This document shows positions 43,657 to 52,285 of a DNA stretch of 64,000 bases, piece by piece. Position numbers and translations under genes: made by a program. The notes under the pieces were generated by a model. That model saw nothing but the letters and a program-made list of their open reading frames with translations, made no database searches and was not told where the DNA came from. The stretch's first letter is position 1. Each line of letters begins with the position of its first letter. Source of the stretch: WJMT01 sp964599635 (GTDB lineage Bacteria > Acidobacteriota > Aminicenantia > Aminicenantales > Aminicenantaceae); assembly GCA_964599635.1 (NCBI GenBank), contig CAZRGM010000009.1:74742-138741 (forward strand). Direction: 5' to 3'.

Positions 43657-45605
43657 CATCTGCTCTTTTTCTTTTCAAAGTCACAGATCAAACCCACCTT
43701 TTTTCCCCAATCTTCCGGATACCAATAGGTTCGAAAACGCATATCTTCATGGTCATAGGATAGGTTAGGACTGTAAAAAGGATCCGCTCCAAAATCAATG
43801 CCCACATACTGGGGCCATTTTTTCCTGAGCTTCACCGCATTTTCTTTGTCTCCAACCAAATGATCAGAATAGTCTTTCGCAAATCGGGTGACAGATTCAT
43901 AATGACAGAGCTTCGCGTATGGAGTGTAAACATTCCAAAATCCTTTTTCGTAGAGTCTTATGCCAAAATCAACATCCTGATAAGTCGGATCAAGGTCTGG
44001 ATCAAATCCTCCTGTATCTAAAAACAAATCGCGTTTGATCATCATGCAAGCTGCGGTGACTGCTAAGACATTTCGGGGATTGACCAGCCATCCCTGGAAT
44101 CCATATCCATCGTCAAGCAGCCGATGCGGATGGGCCGCGGCTCCTCCTAATCCCACTCCAATACCCACATGCTGTATTTTTCCATCAGGATAAACGAGTT
44201 TGGCTCCCACTTCTCCAATTTCTGGAAGTTGAGCAAATTCGAGCATGGCACCTAACCATTCATGACTGATTACTTCAATGTCATTGTTTAAAAACAGAAC
44301 ATAATCCGCATCCACTTGCCCAGCAGCCCAGTTGTTCAATTTTCCGAAATGAAATTCTTTATCATAATTCAAAACCCTGACATTCTCTCTTTTGGATACA
44401 GATTTTAGATAAGAATAAGTTGTTTCTTTGGCTGAGCGGTTGTTAATGAGCACAATCTCATAGTTCGGATAAAGAGTCTTTTCAAGAATACTTTTCACGC
44501 ATTTTCTTAGATAATAAACCTTATCCCGAAAAGGAATGATGATAGAGATCTTTGGAGAATCAATGATTTCATACTTGATTCTCCAAGCTCCTTGATAAAA
44601 TCCTTCCACCACCTCAGCTTTCAGCTGATTCCTCTCAATCCAATCTGATAAAATCCTTTTTTGAGCTTCGTACGCCCAATCCTTGGCTCCGCTTTTCTCT
44701 TTAGCAGTGGAACCTTTGGTCACTCTCCAGTGATAAAGAATCTTGGGAATGTGAATGATTTTGTCAGTTTGCTCACTGAGTCTCAAAACCAAATCCCAAT
44801 CCTGAGCTCCTTCAGTTCCTTTTCTAAGACCGCCCAGCTTTTTCAATAGCTCTGACCGGAAACAAGTGACATGGGTGGTGTACATCTGAGAGAGAATGGT
44901 ATGAGGAGACCAATCCGGCCAAAAAGAGGGATTGAATCTATATCCGGCATAACTGATTTTATCAAAATCACTGTACAAAAAATCGGCCTCAGGATTTTGT
45001 TTAACAGCAGCTGCCAGTTCAAGCAAACAATTGGGTGAAATCTCATCATCGCAGTCTAAAAAAACACAGAAATCCCCTTCAGCCATGGCTATGGCTTTAT
45101 TTGAATTCTCAATCAAATTGATACCCGAAGGATTCTCAAGAAAATTGAGCTTCACTTTATCCGGATTTTTATTCTGAAAATCCATAAGAAATTTTCTCGT
45201 CTCTTCTGTATTTTCAGTGGAGCCATCGGACATACAAAGCTCCCAATTTGCGTATCGCTGATTAAGAACTGAATTCAGTGCTTTGCGTAGGAGGATTATG
45301 GATTTGTTCCAGACAGGAAAAATGATAGAGAACTTAATGTCCTCTCCCACATAATCATTTAATTTTTCCATGTAATCTTCATTGAGATATCTCTTTTCCA
45401 CATGCTTCTGCCATTCTCTGTACTGAATCGATCCAAAAATATCAGGATCAATACGAAAAAGGATACCTCTGTATATCTTCCGGATTATATATTTAACAAG
45501 CCCAAACAATCCTTCCCTGGTTTGAATGGTCCTTACCCGGTCAATGAGGAAAGTATCTTCTGATATGAATCTCTGATAAAGATAGATAATGAACCTCATA
45601 ATCAA
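43653..45605 (-). CDS. Two-domain family 2 glycosyltransferase
   Basis: A 650-residue homologue of the protein at 31600-33393. Module 1 (about 95-330) has FSIIFPVWNKSIILLRKALN, CMSDGSTENT and FLDCDDEISPNCL. Module 2 (about 355-600) has ISIIIPFRDKVYYLRKCVKS, LFLNNDIEVISHEW and YQDVDFGIRLYEKGF. It starts directly behind the abiEii stop codon (TAG then TTG), with AAAGGA six bases before the TTG; an ATG two codons later is the alternative. It therefore sits in the AbiE operon, an unusual partner for a glycan gene. Confidence 0.87.
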   Translation of the reverse strand: MIMRFIIYLYQRFISEDTFLIDRVRTIQTREGLFGLVKYIIRKIYRGILFRIDPDIFGSIQYREWQKHVEKRYLNEDYMEKLNDYVGEDIKFSIIFPVWNKSIILLRKALNSVLNQRYANWELCMSDGSTENTEETRKFLMDFQNKNPDKVKLNFLENPSGINLIENSNKAIAMAEGDFCVFLDCDDEISPNCLLELAAAVKQNPEADFLYSDFDKISYAGYRFNPSFWPDWSPHTILSQMYTTHVTCFRSELLKKLGGLRKGTEGAQDWDLVLRLSEQTDKIIHIPKILYHWRVTKGSTAKEKSGAKDWAYEAQKRILSDWIERNQLKAEVVEGFYQGAWRIKYEIIDSPKISIIIPFRDKVYYLRKCVKSILEKTLYPNYEIVLINNRSAKETTYSYLKSVSKRENVRVLNYDKEFHFGKLNNWAAGQVDADYVLFLNNDIEVISHEWLGAMLEFAQLPEIGEVGAKLVYPDGKIQHVGIGVGLGGAAAHPHRLLDDGYGFQGWLVNPRNVLAVTAACMMIKRDLFLDTGGFDPDLDPTYQDVDFGIRLYEKGFWNVYTPYAKLCHYESVTRFAKDYSDHLVGDKENAVKLRKKWPQYVGIDFGADPFYSPNLSYDHEDMRFRTYWYPEDWGKKVGLICDFEKKKSRC

Positions 45606-46412
45606 CTATGATCCTTTAACAAGATTAAGCACATTTTCCTTTGTAAAAACATCTAAATCCTTTTGATTTTCAAGAAAATTCTCTACATCTTCTTTGACCC
45701 TATTCCAATCCGCTTTTTTAACCACTTTATAAATATACTCCTTCCAATTATTTTCCTGCGGCAGCTCACCTCTATAACCTGTCTGCTTTAGGGCATTATG
45801 AAGCAGAGTCATATTAGGACAAAGATCTCCCCATCGTGAAACATACCATCCTAAATCAAAGAAATCCCTTCCCTTGGTATACTCTCTGCTTAACAAAGCA
45901 TGCAGCTTACCAGCAAACAACGATTCAATCTCATACGATAAAAAAGCGATGGGAAAATATTTATTAACTACTTTTGTTTCTGTCACAGCTCCCTCTGGAG
46001 GATTGGTATCAATTTCAATCTTAATTGAAAATTTTTTATTGGTTCGATCCGAAATCCCTGCTTCATACATAATTCCTTCAAATTTCAAAAAAGCATAATA
46101 AACCATCTTCTTATCGTTATATTTAACAGACAGTTTATAACCCATCAATTCCAACTCTCTTTTTAATTTTTTGACAAAATCAACAAATGGATAGCTTTCC
46201 TTTCCTTTAAGCGAAAAATCTAAACCTTCTGAAAAACGCGGGAGTCCATATAAAAAGCGCAGGGCGCTCCCTCCTAAAAACGCTGTGCTTCGAAACAATC
46301 CCTCATCATGAAATATTCTCAAGACATTTGCCTGAAGATATTCCCGCATAATATTTAATTTTGCATTAAAGCCTGTTTCAGAAGCTGTTAACTCTAATAA
46401 ATAATCTTTCAT
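45606..46412 (-). CDS. abiEii: AbiEii-type nucleotidyltransferase toxin
   Basis: A 268-residue nucleotidyltransferase of the AbiEii/AbiGii group. FLGGSALRFLYGLPRFSEGLDFSLKG is motif I (Gly-Ser and D-x-D-like; the first acidic position is replaced by Gly-Leu-Asp). KIEIDTNPPEG carries the later catalytic Asp, and AGKLHALLSREYTKGRDFFDL is motif III. AbiEii toxins of type IV systems modify tRNA or other targets and give phage abortive infection. It overlaps the AbiEi-like gene by four bases. Confidence 0.87.
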   Translation of the reverse strand: MKDYLLELTASETGFNAKLNIMREYLQANVLRIFHDEGLFRSTAFLGGSALRFLYGLPRFSEGLDFSLKGKESYPFVDFVKKLKRELELMGYKLSVKYNDKKMVYYAFLKFEGIMYEAGISDRTNKKFSIKIEIDTNPPEGAVTETKVVNKYFPIAFLSYEIESLFAGKLHALLSREYTKGRDFFDLGWYVSRWGDLCPNMTLLHNALKQTGYRGELPQENNWKEYIYKVVKKADWNRVKEDVENFLENQKDLDVFTKENVLNLVKGS

Positions 46413-47047
46413 AAAGTTTTCTCATTCCTTTTATAAAGATGGATGTACCTTTCAAGCAAGTCTGCTGACAACTCCATTTTAGGCTTTTTAAATCTCTGAG
46501 CGTATTCATACAATTTATCCATATCTAACTTTTTAGTATTTTGTAATCTCAACTCTTTAAAATATCCTAATGAAGGTTTGATATGTTTTAAATAAATTAA
46601 ATCAAGAAGAGCTTTTTCTGGATGCGCCATAAAGCCGGTTTGTTTATTTGAAATGATTGATTTATATCCCCAGAAAAGCTCTGTCTTGACGTGCCTGTAT
46701 GAAAAAACCCCCAATTGAGAGGTAAATTTTCCTCCTCTTTTAGTAGTAACCGAACTATATACAGGGACTGCTTCTGGAATTATATCATAGTATTCTAATG
46801 CCTTCTCCAAACTTACATAAGAAGGATTTTTTAAAGTCCAGGCGATAAAAGGCTCAAAAATCTTATCCCTTTGATATTGATCAGCAAAAACATAAATTCC
46901 TCGCCTAAGCTGAATGAGTCGACCCGCTTTAAGCCAACGGCTGATCTGGACTCTTACAGAATCATCCTCTCCCTTTCCCACCAGAAGATTCTCTGTATTG
47001 ATAACCGGAAGATCACCATACTTTTCAACAAAATTTTCCCACTTCAT
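46409..47047 (-). CDS. abiEi: AbiEi-like antitoxin/transcriptional regulator
   Basis: A 212-residue protein. The N-terminal winged-helix (residues ~10-60, VRVQISRWLKAGRLIQLRRGIYVFADQY) is followed by the AbiEi core (NPSYVSLEKALEYYDIIPEAVPVYSSVTTKRGGKF, LGVFSYRHVKTELFWGY, AHPEKALLDLIYL). In known AbiE systems it represses its own promoter and blocks the toxin. A perfect inverted repeat lies ten bases upstream of the ATG. It heads an operon abiEi-abiEii-glycosyltransferase. Confidence 0.87.
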   Translation of the reverse strand: MKWENFVEKYGDLPVINTENLLVGKGEDDSVRVQISRWLKAGRLIQLRRGIYVFADQYQRDKIFEPFIAWTLKNPSYVSLEKALEYYDIIPEAVPVYSSVTTKRGGKFTSQLGVFSYRHVKTELFWGYKSIISNKQTGFMAHPEKALLDLIYLKHIKPSLGYFKELRLQNTKKLDMDKLYEYAQRFKKPKMELSADLLERYIHLYKRNEKTL

Positions 47048-47056
47048 ACCACTTAT

Positions 47057-47072
47057 TTAACATATTTGTTAA
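47057..47072. promoter_or_regulatory. Inverted repeat upstream of abiEi, probable operator
   Basis: TTAACA-TATT-TGTTAA is a perfect 6-base dyad ending ten bases before the abiEi ATG. It overlaps a weak promoter (TTGCAG, 16 bases, TTAAAT on the minus strand). AbiEi proteins repress by binding inverted repeats at their promoter, so this is the natural candidate site. Confidence 0.45.
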
Positions 47073-47107
47073 GTTACTGCAATGTTTTTATGAATAATTC
47101 AGGTCAA

Positions 47108-47653
47108 TTAAAATTTATAGGCTAAGCCGATTCCTGCTTCAATGCCTCCGATTTCCACTTCCAACTCGGCGGGTTTGACTTTACATCCGGAGTAATTGAT
47201 ACCCACATCAGCATAGAAATTTTTCATTATATGGATATAGGTTCCCACACTTAAAAAATAACCCACTCCTCCCTTCTGGGCATGACCAAGGGGATTTTCT
47301 TCCTTAAAATGATAATAGCGAAATCCAGCTCCCCCATATAAATCAAACCTCCCTTTGGTGTACCGGTATGTAATTCCTGGGCCCAGGAAGGTTATTTGAA
47401 CCGTGGTCTCTTCTTTGGTGAAAGTCAGTTCCCCTTTTTTTTCAAAATAGCCGGCTTCAACAATTATCCCAAACTTTTTATAAACACGGCTTTTCTCTGC
47501 CTTGATTCCAAACATGGCTCCACCGCCATAGACATCTTTAAATACCTGCTCCGAAGGCTTGAAACAGCTCGTCTTTAATTCAATCCGATAATCAGAAGCA
47601 AAGGCAGAAACTGGTGTGAAAAGAATGATTAAAAGCGCCAAATATTTTTTCAT
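47108..47653 (-). CDS. Small outer-membrane beta-barrel protein
   Basis: Residues 1-19 form a signal peptide (KKYLALLIILFTPVSAFAS). The 160-residue mature part has about eight alternating strands (FGIIVEAGYFEKKGEL, ITFLGPGITYRYTKG, RFDLYGGAGFRYYHF) and ends in AYKF with a terminal Phe. It matches the OmpA/OmpW-like eight-strand porin fold. No substrate is evident. Its neighbours are the AbiE operon and a repeat element, so no operon context helps. Confidence 0.75.
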   Translation of the reverse strand: MKKYLALLIILFTPVSAFASDYRIELKTSCFKPSEQVFKDVYGGGAMFGIKAEKSRVYKKFGIIVEAGYFEKKGELTFTKEETTVQITFLGPGITYRYTKGRFDLYGGAGFRYYHFKEENPLGHAQKGGVGYFLSVGTYIHIMKNFYADVGINYSGCKVKPAELEVEIGGIEAGIGLAYKF

Positions 47654-47743
47654 CTCTTACTAACCTTATCCTGAGATTTTGCCTTTAAAATCAAGATGAT
47701 AGATTACCTCAAACCGCTTTTTCAAGTCAAGCTCAAGCATGGT

Positions 47744-47968
47744 AAGCAATTCTCATTCCGTAAACAACTTTATTGAACTGATAAGAGGAAGGGCAAGGGA
47801 TTCGGCACCCGCTCGATTCCCCAGCGCGGAATCTCTCTCCCATTCGGGCTTCGCTCCCCTCTAAAGAGGAACCATGCCCGCTCAGCCCTCATAGTGGATG
47901 CCTCATCCCTTGCCCTCTCCCCTTAATAAATAGTGTTCATCACATGGTTCACGGAATGAGAATTGCTT
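47744..47968. mobile_element. MITE-like element with 18-base perfect terminal inverted repeats
   Basis: AAGCAATTCTCATTCCGT at 47744-47761 is exactly inverted at 47951-47968. The 225-base interior has no gene but includes the palindrome CCTCTAAAGAGG and sequence shared with 41990-42122 in opposite orientation. A half copy is at 16805-16860. No transposase is encoded; the element could be moved in trans. Confidence 0.7.
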
Positions 47969-47991
47969 CCAATCTCTAATTCTTGCGCAGG

Positions 47992-48020
47992 TTGATAAAC
48001 AAAACCATCACCGTTATAAT
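47992..48020 (+). promoter_or_regulatory. Sigma70-type promoter, leaderless arrangement
   Basis: TTGATA (47992-47997), 17 bases, TATAAT (48015-48020). The ATG at 48029 lies eight bases after the -10 box, so the transcript should begin within a base or two of the start codon. Confidence 0.6.
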
Positions 48021-48028
48021 GAATTGAA

Positions 48029-48835
48029 ATGAGATTCAGAACTATCTTTTTTGTGGCTGACTTTGTTTTTTGCTGGGCTGCGGTCTTCTATAAAGCAAAG
48101 GCAGCCCAATCCTTTCCCTGGGAAGCGTTCTTGATAGGCACCCTTATCATTTTAGGATTTCTCGCTTTTGAGGTTATAACTTCTTCCCGGTTTGAGGAAC
48201 ATTTGGCTCCTGGTGTCTTTGGGTTTCTAGCAGGAGCAGGCGTCAATGTGATCATTCAAGTTCTTTTAAATAAATTCCAGGGCATCAACTGGACATTCCA
48301 ATCCCCCATCCTTTCCAGCCTGGGAACAGTCCTTTTCGGTTTTTTAGGAGCGGTTATTTTTATCACTCACGGGGAACAAATCAAAAAAAATATCCCCTGG
48401 ACCTTGTTCTCAAATTTGCCCAAGCAAACCAAAGGTCATGGCCGGTCATTCATCACTATTCTGTGGGTCATCGCTGCAGCCGCTGCGCTGGGCTTATGTA
48501 TCAACCTTTATATGATATTGAAAATCTTTGACACAGCCCAAACCAGCAACCCTCTGAGAAAACCTCTTTGGTTTAGCACAGCCGCAGTCATTCTCCTGTT
48601 TGCCCTCACAGCTCTAGCCAGAAAACACGCGGCACCGATTTTGTTTGTGCTCATTCCCGGTCTTATAACCGGGCTCATCTGGGCTTCACTGGTGCGGGAT
48701 ATGATAGAGTGGGTGTATATCAAGCACCCTGAATTCGCATTATCCTCTGACATTCTGGAACTCCTCTTAATCCTGAACTTCTGTTATCTGGGGACCGCCT
48801 GGCTCAACAGAGCTTTCTTAAGCAGAAAAAAATAA
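48029..48835 (+). CDS. Polytopic membrane protein of unknown function
   Basis: A 268-residue protein with about seven hydrophobic helices (for example TIFFVADFVFCWAAVFY, FLIGTLIILGFLAFEVI, ITILWVIAAAAALGLCINLYMIL and ILFVLIPGLITGLIWASLV) and one ~40-residue polar loop (HGEQIKKNIPWTLFSNLPKQTKGHGRS). I do not recognise a family. It is followed after 19 bases by a secreted propeller gene and probably forms a two-gene operon with it. The ATG has no ribosome site and follows a strong promoter directly. Confidence 0.7.
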   Translation: MRFRTIFFVADFVFCWAAVFYKAKAAQSFPWEAFLIGTLIILGFLAFEVITSSRFEEHLAPGVFGFLAGAGVNVIIQVLLNKFQGINWTFQSPILSSLGTVLFGFLGAVIFITHGEQIKKNIPWTLFSNLPKQTKGHGRSFITILWVIAAAAALGLCINLYMILKIFDTAQTSNPLRKPLWFSTAAVILLFALTALARKHAAPILFVLIPGLITGLIWASLVRDMIEWVYIKHPEFALSSDILELLLILNFCYLGTAWLNRAFLSRKK

Positions 48836-48854
48836 AAAAGGAGGACGCATCAAA

Positions 48855-49766
48855 GTGAAACACCAACTCAAATTTCTTGTTCTCTTATTCATACCCCTCC
48901 TTCTTCTGGGTTCTTTTCAGACCACACCCACCCTTAAGGAAATGAAGGCTCTGGCATCCATTAAAGGAAAGATTCCTGGAGCGATTGTGTGGTCCACTTC
49001 CAGACACGGCACCTGGGAAATTTACAAGATGAATGCGGACGGCACGGAAAAAGTGCGGCTCACCCATGACCAGCACACTAACCAGCACCCGGTATGGTCC
49101 AGAGACGGAAAGTGGATCTACTATGAGCGAGACAAAGACATTTACCGGATGCAGCCGGATGGAACTGATTCGCAGCTGGTTTTAGAGAATGGATTTTCCT
49201 TTGATATAAGCTGGGACGGCACAAAAATTGTTTATGTGACCCAAGACAGCTCAGGAGATTCCATCAGACTTTATGATTGTGAAAAACAAAAATCAGAAGA
49301 AATCATCCCTCTCAGACTTCCCGAATTCAAAAATAAAGAACTCAGGTTTCCCACGCTTTCCCCTGACGAAGAATGGCTTTTTTTCAGCTCTTCTTATCCA
49401 AAAGCCTGGAGTGTCCACCGGGTCAAGCTGGACGGAACCAGCCATTCCTTTTATGCCAGCGGCTGCATGCCTCAGTACAGCCCCAACGGACTGTATCTGG
49501 CCTGGGTTTACGGCGGTGTCCACCACATCTACATCGGCACTGCAGACGGGAGTGAAAAAAAAGTGTTTGAAAACTCCATTCCCGGACGGCCCCACTGTTA
49601 TTTTGCAAAATGGTCCCCGGACGGAAATCACATTGTTTTTGCAGCCAGTCCTTCTTCTGACCGCCGAATAAGTGACTATGAAATCTTTATAAAGCCGGTC
49701 AAAGGAGGAGAGGCGGTGCGGCTGACTTTTGATCCTGCCACAGACACCTGGCCGGATATTTTATAA
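48855..49766 (+). CDS. Secreted TolB-like (PD40) beta-propeller protein
   Basis: A signal peptide or lipoprotein-like leader (residues 1-21, LLFIPLLLLGSF) is followed by about six WD40-like/PD40 blades. Examples are STSRHGTWEIYKMNADGTEKVRLTHD, HPVWSRDGKWIYYERDKDIYRM, TLSPDEEWLFFSS and AKWSPDGNHIVFAA. Such propellers bind proteins or glycans in the periplasm. It starts at GTG, with GGAGG ten bases upstream. A related propeller forms the N-terminal part of the SGNH protein at 16867-19209. Confidence 0.8.
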   Translation: MKHQLKFLVLLFIPLLLLGSFQTTPTLKEMKALASIKGKIPGAIVWSTSRHGTWEIYKMNADGTEKVRLTHDQHTNQHPVWSRDGKWIYYERDKDIYRMQPDGTDSQLVLENGFSFDISWDGTKIVYVTQDSSGDSIRLYDCEKQKSEEIIPLRLPEFKNKELRFPTLSPDEEWLFFSSSYPKAWSVHRVKLDGTSHSFYASGCMPQYSPNGLYLAWVYGGVHHIYIGTADGSEKKVFENSIPGRPHCYFAKWSPDGNHIVFAASPSSDRRISDYEIFIKPVKGGEAVRLTFDPATDTWPDIL

Positions 49767-49773
49767 AAAAAAA

Positions 49774-49828
49774 GCTCTCTCACAAAACCCTTAAAAAGCT
49801 TTGCTCTGAGAGCCGTGTTATCTTTTTT
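49774..49828. terminator. Possible bidirectional terminator
   Basis: GCTCTC (49774-49779) pairs with GAGAGC (49808-49813), with further pairing inside. A-rich sequence precedes it and a T-run (49823-49828) follows, so both convergent genes (48855+ and 49841-) could end here. The loop is long, which weakens the call. Confidence 0.35.
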
Positions 49829-49840
49829 GTATATCAGAAA

Positions 49841-51895
49841 TTATTCAGAACTGAATTTAATCTCTCCTAAAGCGATTCCCAAGTTTCGGGTATCCGGAGC
49901 TTTGGATATTTCCCAGGGATTCCAAATCCGGCTGACCTTAAATAAGAGAATGACCTGGCTGTCTATTTCATACGGAACAGGACACTCAACACTTTTCCAC
50001 GAACTTTCTGTAAGAACGATCTCAGCCAGCAGCCTCTCTTCTCTAAAAAAATCTTTGATCAAGTAGATTTTGACTTTAACTGGTTTTCCTCTAATATCCG
50101 GATGAGACGCCATCAAGGGGATCTCCATCACAGGCTTTTCTATCTTGATGCTCAGGGCACTGTTTTTTTTGCTCCATCGGAATTCATTTCCTGTTTTGGT
50201 TGTTTCTGTGTCATAAAAGCCAAAACTCTGGTCTAAACCCAGCATTTCAGTCCGGTGTTCCAGTGACAGGGAGTGGGTTGAATTCCACAACTGGAAGCAA
50301 GTAAAAATCAAAACCACACCCAGACTAATGAATCTAAATTTTTTACTGAAAGAAACCTTGCTCTCAGCCTCCCTTTCACTTCGATTCATTATAAAAAGCA
50401 TTCCTACCAGAAGCCAAAAAGTGTATTTGAGCTCATAGCTCCCGATAAAAGTGTGCACAAAGAAAATCAGAAACATAGAAATGATGCCGCAGGAAACGCC
50501 GATCTGCATATATTTCCATCTGTCCCTGGATAAATATTGACTGAATCCTTTTTTCATGCGTTTAAAAATGAGCCAAAAAATCCACAGGGCAAAGAACAAC
50601 CCTATGATTCCCAGCTCTGCAAAAACCTGGATAAAATAGTTTTCTGCAGAATCTGTGGTTCGGAGAGGAAATTCATGGAGCCGGGCATAATTGGGAAGCT
50701 CAATGATAAAGGCGCCGATTCCCACCCCGGTAAGAGGGTAGTCCTTTATCATGCAGCCAGCCGCTTTCCAGATGCTGGAGCTCCGTTCTGCCAGGGCTTT
50801 ATCCAATCCTCCCTCTTTATAAGAGACCCACAGCTCATTCATTCTGTCATAGACCACAGAACCTTGTGATAACAGCAGAATCGATGCGATCACAGCAAAA
50901 ACCAGCAAAATAGTTACTCCCACCATGCCCACCTTTTTTATAGGGAGGGATTTCTGTCTCTTAATCATTAAAAGAAAAAATCCCAGAAAAAACACCAAAC
51001 TTATGGCGAGAGCCACCAGTCCGCTTCTGGAACCGGTGTTGGGAAGAATAAACAAAGCGGAAAGAAACACCAGAGCAGAAAAAATCCTGAGAATTCCTTT
51101 AAAGAAAAAGACCAGGGATAAAAGCACCGGAATCACAACCGCCAAATAGCCCCCGAATGATAGGGCATCCTTAAAAGTGCCGTTGATGAACCCCTGAGTG
51201 AAGCTTATGGGATTGTTTCCCAGTTTGATATTTCCATAATGCTGATAAAAACCAAATCCAATAGACAAAAAGGTGCTGATGAGAAGAACCAAACATACTT
51301 TTTTTAAAAACTCTTTTTCTTTAACCTTTTTTAAGATTATAAAAAACAAAGCAAAGCCGGTGATATAATTCAGAGCAAAAAACACCACGCTCATGACAGC
51401 TCCGCCTGCACTCACTCCATTCACATTGGTCTTGAGTTCATACACATTATCGGCAAGAAAAGGAAAAAAGTTTGAATACCTAAGGAAAGTGATGATGCCG
51501 GATATCAAAATAAGAATGGATAACAGAAAAAGTGGCTTAAAAATAGGATGACTGAAGGAGACTTCTGACTGTGAAAATACAGAATTCACCAGCCACCCCA
51601 GGAAAAATACCAAAAACAAAACAAGCGCCGCGGGCGCATGAGGGATGTTTCCGTAAATCCCGAAAAAATAAGGAAGGCTATTGATCAGCGGAAAGGCAAA
51701 GATAAAAAACAAAAAACCCCATTTAAAGTTGAATGAGGTTAATAAAAAACAAAGAATCAAAACAGGAACAAGAGCAATCTGAAAAGATCTGACCATAGGG
51801 ACATACCGAGAATAGAAAAACAAAAAGAGCCCAAAATAGAGAACCGCATAAATCATAAACCGCCATTGAATGCGGGGTCTAAGTTTTGAATCCAT
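49841..51895 (-). CDS. O-antigen ligase / Wzy-type polymerase
   Basis: A 684-residue polytopic protein. About 11 helices span residues 10-520 with the family's large periplasmic loop (KAAGCMIKDYPLTGVGIGAFIIELPNYARLHEFPLRTTDSAEN, where the RL-H and SAEN positions match the PF04932 signature). A C-terminal ~130-residue beta domain (residues 555-684) follows. It either polymerises repeat units or joins glycan to its acceptor after Wzx transport. AAGG is six bases before the ATG. A decayed copy lies at 6658-7640. Confidence 0.87.
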   Translation of the reverse strand: MDSKLRPRIQWRFMIYAVLYFGLFLFFYSRYVPMVRSFQIALVPVLILCFLLTSFNFKWGFLFFIFAFPLINSLPYFFGIYGNIPHAPAALVLFLVFFLGWLVNSVFSQSEVSFSHPIFKPLFLLSILILISGIITFLRYSNFFPFLADNVYELKTNVNGVSAGGAVMSVVFFALNYITGFALFFIILKKVKEKEFLKKVCLVLLISTFLSIGFGFYQHYGNIKLGNNPISFTQGFINGTFKDALSFGGYLAVVIPVLLSLVFFFKGILRIFSALVFLSALFILPNTGSRSGLVALAISLVFFLGFFLLMIKRQKSLPIKKVGMVGVTILLVFAVIASILLLSQGSVVYDRMNELWVSYKEGGLDKALAERSSSIWKAAGCMIKDYPLTGVGIGAFIIELPNYARLHEFPLRTTDSAENYFIQVFAELGIIGLFFALWIFWLIFKRMKKGFSQYLSRDRWKYMQIGVSCGIISMFLIFFVHTFIGSYELKYTFWLLVGMLFIMNRSEREAESKVSFSKKFRFISLGVVLIFTCFQLWNSTHSLSLEHRTEMLGLDQSFGFYDTETTKTGNEFRWSKKNSALSIKIEKPVMEIPLMASHPDIRGKPVKVKIYLIKDFFREERLLAEIVLTESSWKSVECPVPYEIDSQVILLFKVSRIWNPWEISKAPDTRNLGIALGEIKFSSE

Positions 51896-51923
51896 TAAAA
51901 ACCTTAAGAAGATAAATTAAAAC

Positions 51924-51956
51924 ATAATTATATTTTAGTGCGAGAATTTTTAAAGT
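51924..51956 (-). promoter_or_regulatory. 33-base promoter-like box upstream of the ligase gene
   Basis: It contains TATAAT on the minus strand and is repeated with two mismatches at 55793-55825. Here the distance to the ligase ATG (~30 bases, with AAGG) is suitable for a promoter. Confidence 0.4.
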
Positions 51957-51982
51957 TGAGCATTATTTCTCCCGCTCTTTAT

Positions 51983-52036
51983 CAACCAAACAAACCAGAT
52001 AAACTAAATAGACTAAACAGACTAGATAGACTAAAG
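51983..52036. repeat. 9-base tandem array, consensus GACTARATA
   Basis: Six units of nine bases (AACCAAACA, AACCAGATA, AACTAAATA, GACTAAACA, GACTAGATA, GACTAAAG). A related run lies at about 54030-54085. The unit length equals that of the AACGCAATC arrays, although the sequence differs. Confidence 0.7.
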
Positions 52037-52051
52037 AATCTTAGATTTAAA

Positions 52052-52282
52052 CTATATATTATCAAGAATTTTAAAATAGTCTTCCCTACTCATTCCAACT
52101 GTCCTCATATTTATTCTGATAATCGCGACTGTAATTTCATCATATTTAGGAATGATAACAGGTCTTCTTGCCCCTGGATAATTAAACACTAAATGATCAC
52201 CTTTCTGCCGAACAAATTTACATCCAAATTCTTCAAATATTTTTACTTGTATTTTCCAGGAAGTGGGATATATTTTTGGCAA
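52052..52282 (-). CDS. hicA: HicA-family toxin
   Basis: A 76-residue dsRBD-like mRNA interferase. KIFEEFGCKFVRQKGDHLVFNYPG carries the catalytic His in GDHLVF, and the C-terminal helix (INMRTVGMSREDYFKIL) is the family's usual ending. It lies three bases behind hicB. Its 3' end runs into a 9-base repeat zone but the protein looks complete. Confidence 0.88.
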   Translation of the reverse strand: MPKIYPTSWKIQVKIFEEFGCKFVRQKGDHLVFNYPGARRPVIIPKYDEITVAIIRINMRTVGMSREDYFKILDNI

Positions 52283-52285
52283 GAA

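Larger units (their letters stand above)
47654..48028. other. Intergenic region with the MITE-like element and a promoter
   Basis: 375 bases between the small barrel gene and the plus-strand membrane-protein gene. It contains the 225-base inverted-repeat element (47744-47968) and a strong plus-strand promoter (47992-48020). I see nothing else. Confidence 0.7.

Noticed and set aside
49273..49671. Frames overlapping the TolB-like propeller gene on both strands
   Set aside because: The propeller frame has clear PD40 blades, a signal peptide and a GGAGG site. The overlapping frames show no domain.
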